Shown here: positions 62,411-64,000 of the stretch, piece by piece
Position numbering within the stretch: position 1 is the first letter of the stretch
Layout: each line of letters starts with the position of its first letter
DNA from: Pycnopodia helianthoides
Taxonomy: Eukaryota; Echinodermata; Asteroidea; Forcipulatida; Asteriidae
NCBI GenBank assembly: GCA_032158295.1
Contig: CM063258.1
Span: 4,822,061-4,886,060, forward strand
Length of the DNA stretch: 64,000 nucleotides
Reading direction: 5' to 3'
The notes under the pieces: model-generated
Databases searched by the model: none
Seen by the model: only the letters and a program-made list of their open reading frames with translations
Told to the model about the DNA's origin: nothing
Translations under genes and position numbers: made by a program

Positions 62411-63355
62411 AGTTACATTCGGCCAATTTAACAAAATTTGCAATCAATTTAGCACCTGGTTCATTCAATTTAGATCGAAGTTGAAAAATCACGCAGATAG
62501 TAATTCAACAATTGCTCCCAGAAGGAAAATGAAACCATACTTTGCTCCGGTGTGTAAAAATCGAGCCAATTTGAATGGTTGATAATGAAAAAGAACGAGG
62601 GAAAAATAGGACATCGACCGAGAACTGCAGCAGTCAATAATATCAATGATGAATATTTTTGTTGACGTTTCTGCCCACTTCCCAATCACAGCCCTACAAT
62701 TATGTGATGGAAAAATGCTATTTCACACCACATGTATTATGAGACAGTCTACCTTCCAAAGAGCATTCGTAAATAACTGTCTGACATGGGATTCGAACAG
62801 CAAGAACAACTGAAGTATGGGTATATCAAATAAATTATAGTATTTTATTTTAGGTGACTTGACTCTATTTTACAATGATCAAAATATGCATCAAAATGCT
62901 AGCCAAAATGCTGCTATCAATACTAAGTTTGGCGATTTTTAAAAGAATATTTCATGATATTACATGATTCACGATATTTATCTGCCTATTGTGAAGACAT
63001 AACATTTTAAGCTTGTCCGGTTTGCTAGAAAATCATGTGCAAATTTACAGCTACACGCATACACATTGCTGGCGTTGTAGAACTTTCAAACCACGCCTCT
63101 TCGCGCATGCGCATTTTTGTAAGTGTAAACCCGCGACCTTCGAGTTGTGATGTCAGACGTTTTGGCTTGTACAAAATACACCGATGAGGGCGCTATGACT
63201 TTGACTGTTATTGAAATAATTGTGTTTTTATCAAAATAATCATTTTTAATTGTTAATTTTAAATTAGATTATCTTCAACAGCTACAAAAAACATGTCATG
63301 AATTTTGTTTCGAAAACGGATGAATCTTGATGGTTTTTATTCCACAATAATTACC

Positions 63356-63597
63356 GGGCGCCCTATGACCATATCCAAGGTCGGCAAAAATTTTGGGGAT
63401 CAAGTTACTGCCAAGTTACAAATAATATTTTTTTCTGAAAATGACACAAACTGTTACTCTAAAGTACCTCTTTTTAAAATAAAATTTGTCATCAAAATTT
63501 ACATTGAAACTTACGAGGGAAAAGGGGTGTCGTTATGAAGACCGCATTTTGGTCCTCATAACGCAAGAGTGTTTCGCAAACCGGTCATAGGGCGCCC
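63356..63597. mobile_element. Short palindromic MITE
   Basis: GGGCGCCCTATGACC at 63356-63370 faces GGTCATAGGGCGCCC at 63583-63597. A second hairpin (GTTATGAAGACC/GGTCCTCATAAC) lies near 63530-63562. No coding sequence; the plus-strand frame at 63305-63538 is incidental. Confidence 0.7.
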
Positions 63598-63626
63598 ATT
63601 GGTCGTCGTATTAGTGGTTAAACAAA

Positions 63627-63637
63627 TATATATATAT

Positions 63638-63686
<49 letters not shown>
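63627..63686. repeat. (TA)n microsatellite
   Basis: Alternating TA with two small interruptions, 30 bases after the palindromic MITE. Confidence 0.95.
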
Positions 63687-63689
<3 letters not shown>

Positions 63690-64000
63690 GTATTAGAATG
63701 ACATAATACAAAACAAAACTGTAGAAAAGAATAAACGATGCAAACTAAATATATTTGAGAAAACTCATAACTTTTGATTATTCAACATTTAAACTTCAGA
63801 ATAATGTATGATTGAATCTTTGAAGTTTGAAATGATTGAATGATTGAAGTCCTCATCAGAGTGATTTTTGGGGAAGAGCTTTAAAACAAGACCTTAGGAC
63901 AAGGGACCCTTGCTAAATTGCTCTCGTGTTAAAAAGGGCTTTACCTCAGCCACAGGCCATGACCAGGAAACCATCGGTCCATTGTACAGCCCTGTTAGAA

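Overview
This window is eukaryotic nuclear DNA, most likely from a marine deuterostome and probably an echinoderm (sea-star-like). The evidence is AT-rich sequence with small exons in GT-AG introns, scattered AGGCCTA words, tRNA-headed SINEs, and TTAA-flanked and hAT-like MITEs of a kind I associate with echinoderm genomes. No bacterial operons, CRISPR arrays or rRNA genes are visible. The taxon is inference.

Layout. Positions 1-15,000 hold short repeats, a tRNA-derived SINE (about 2.5 kb), a 52-bp satellite (7.7-8.85 kb), a tandem array of about 440-bp units (10.1-12.4 kb), and signs of a poorly resolved minus-strand gene whose best exon is at 4064-4434. Positions 15-40 kb are mostly mobile DNA: three hAT-like elements with 8-bp target duplications, one carrying a nested Harbinger-like insertion; TTAA elements; palindromes; and TA microsatellites. 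Two isolated exons are recognisable there: a beta/gamma-crystallin Greek-key exon (19,404-19,530, +) and a THAP zinc-finger exon (25,846-25,954, -).

The main content is one plus-strand gene at 41.5-58.7 kb. I assembled 24 coding exons by hand, and every junction keeps the reading frame except for one 1-nt defect inside exon 13. The predicted protein has about 1,631 residues (counting that defect as one missing base). In order it contains a KMT5A-like SET domain, a tandem BRCT pair closely resembling that of BRCA1, an acidic Gly-Gly-Asp-Ser nonapeptide repeat, two C2H2-like zinc fingers, a tyrosine-recombinase catalytic core, a run of duplicated basic exons each carrying an NLS-like PRKKRRV motif, and a possible SANT/Myb-like tail. 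Chromatin methylation, phosphoprotein recognition and a DNA strand-transfer fold in one nuclear protein is the most interesting finding here. A 26-nt microexon that contains AATAAA could decide between a short SET-BRCT form and the full form with the recombinase.

Positions 58.7-64 kb return to repeats: an inverted-repeat element just after the stop codon, a third copy of a TTAA element, inverted copies of the GACGACC repeat family, a short palindromic MITE and a TA microsatellite.
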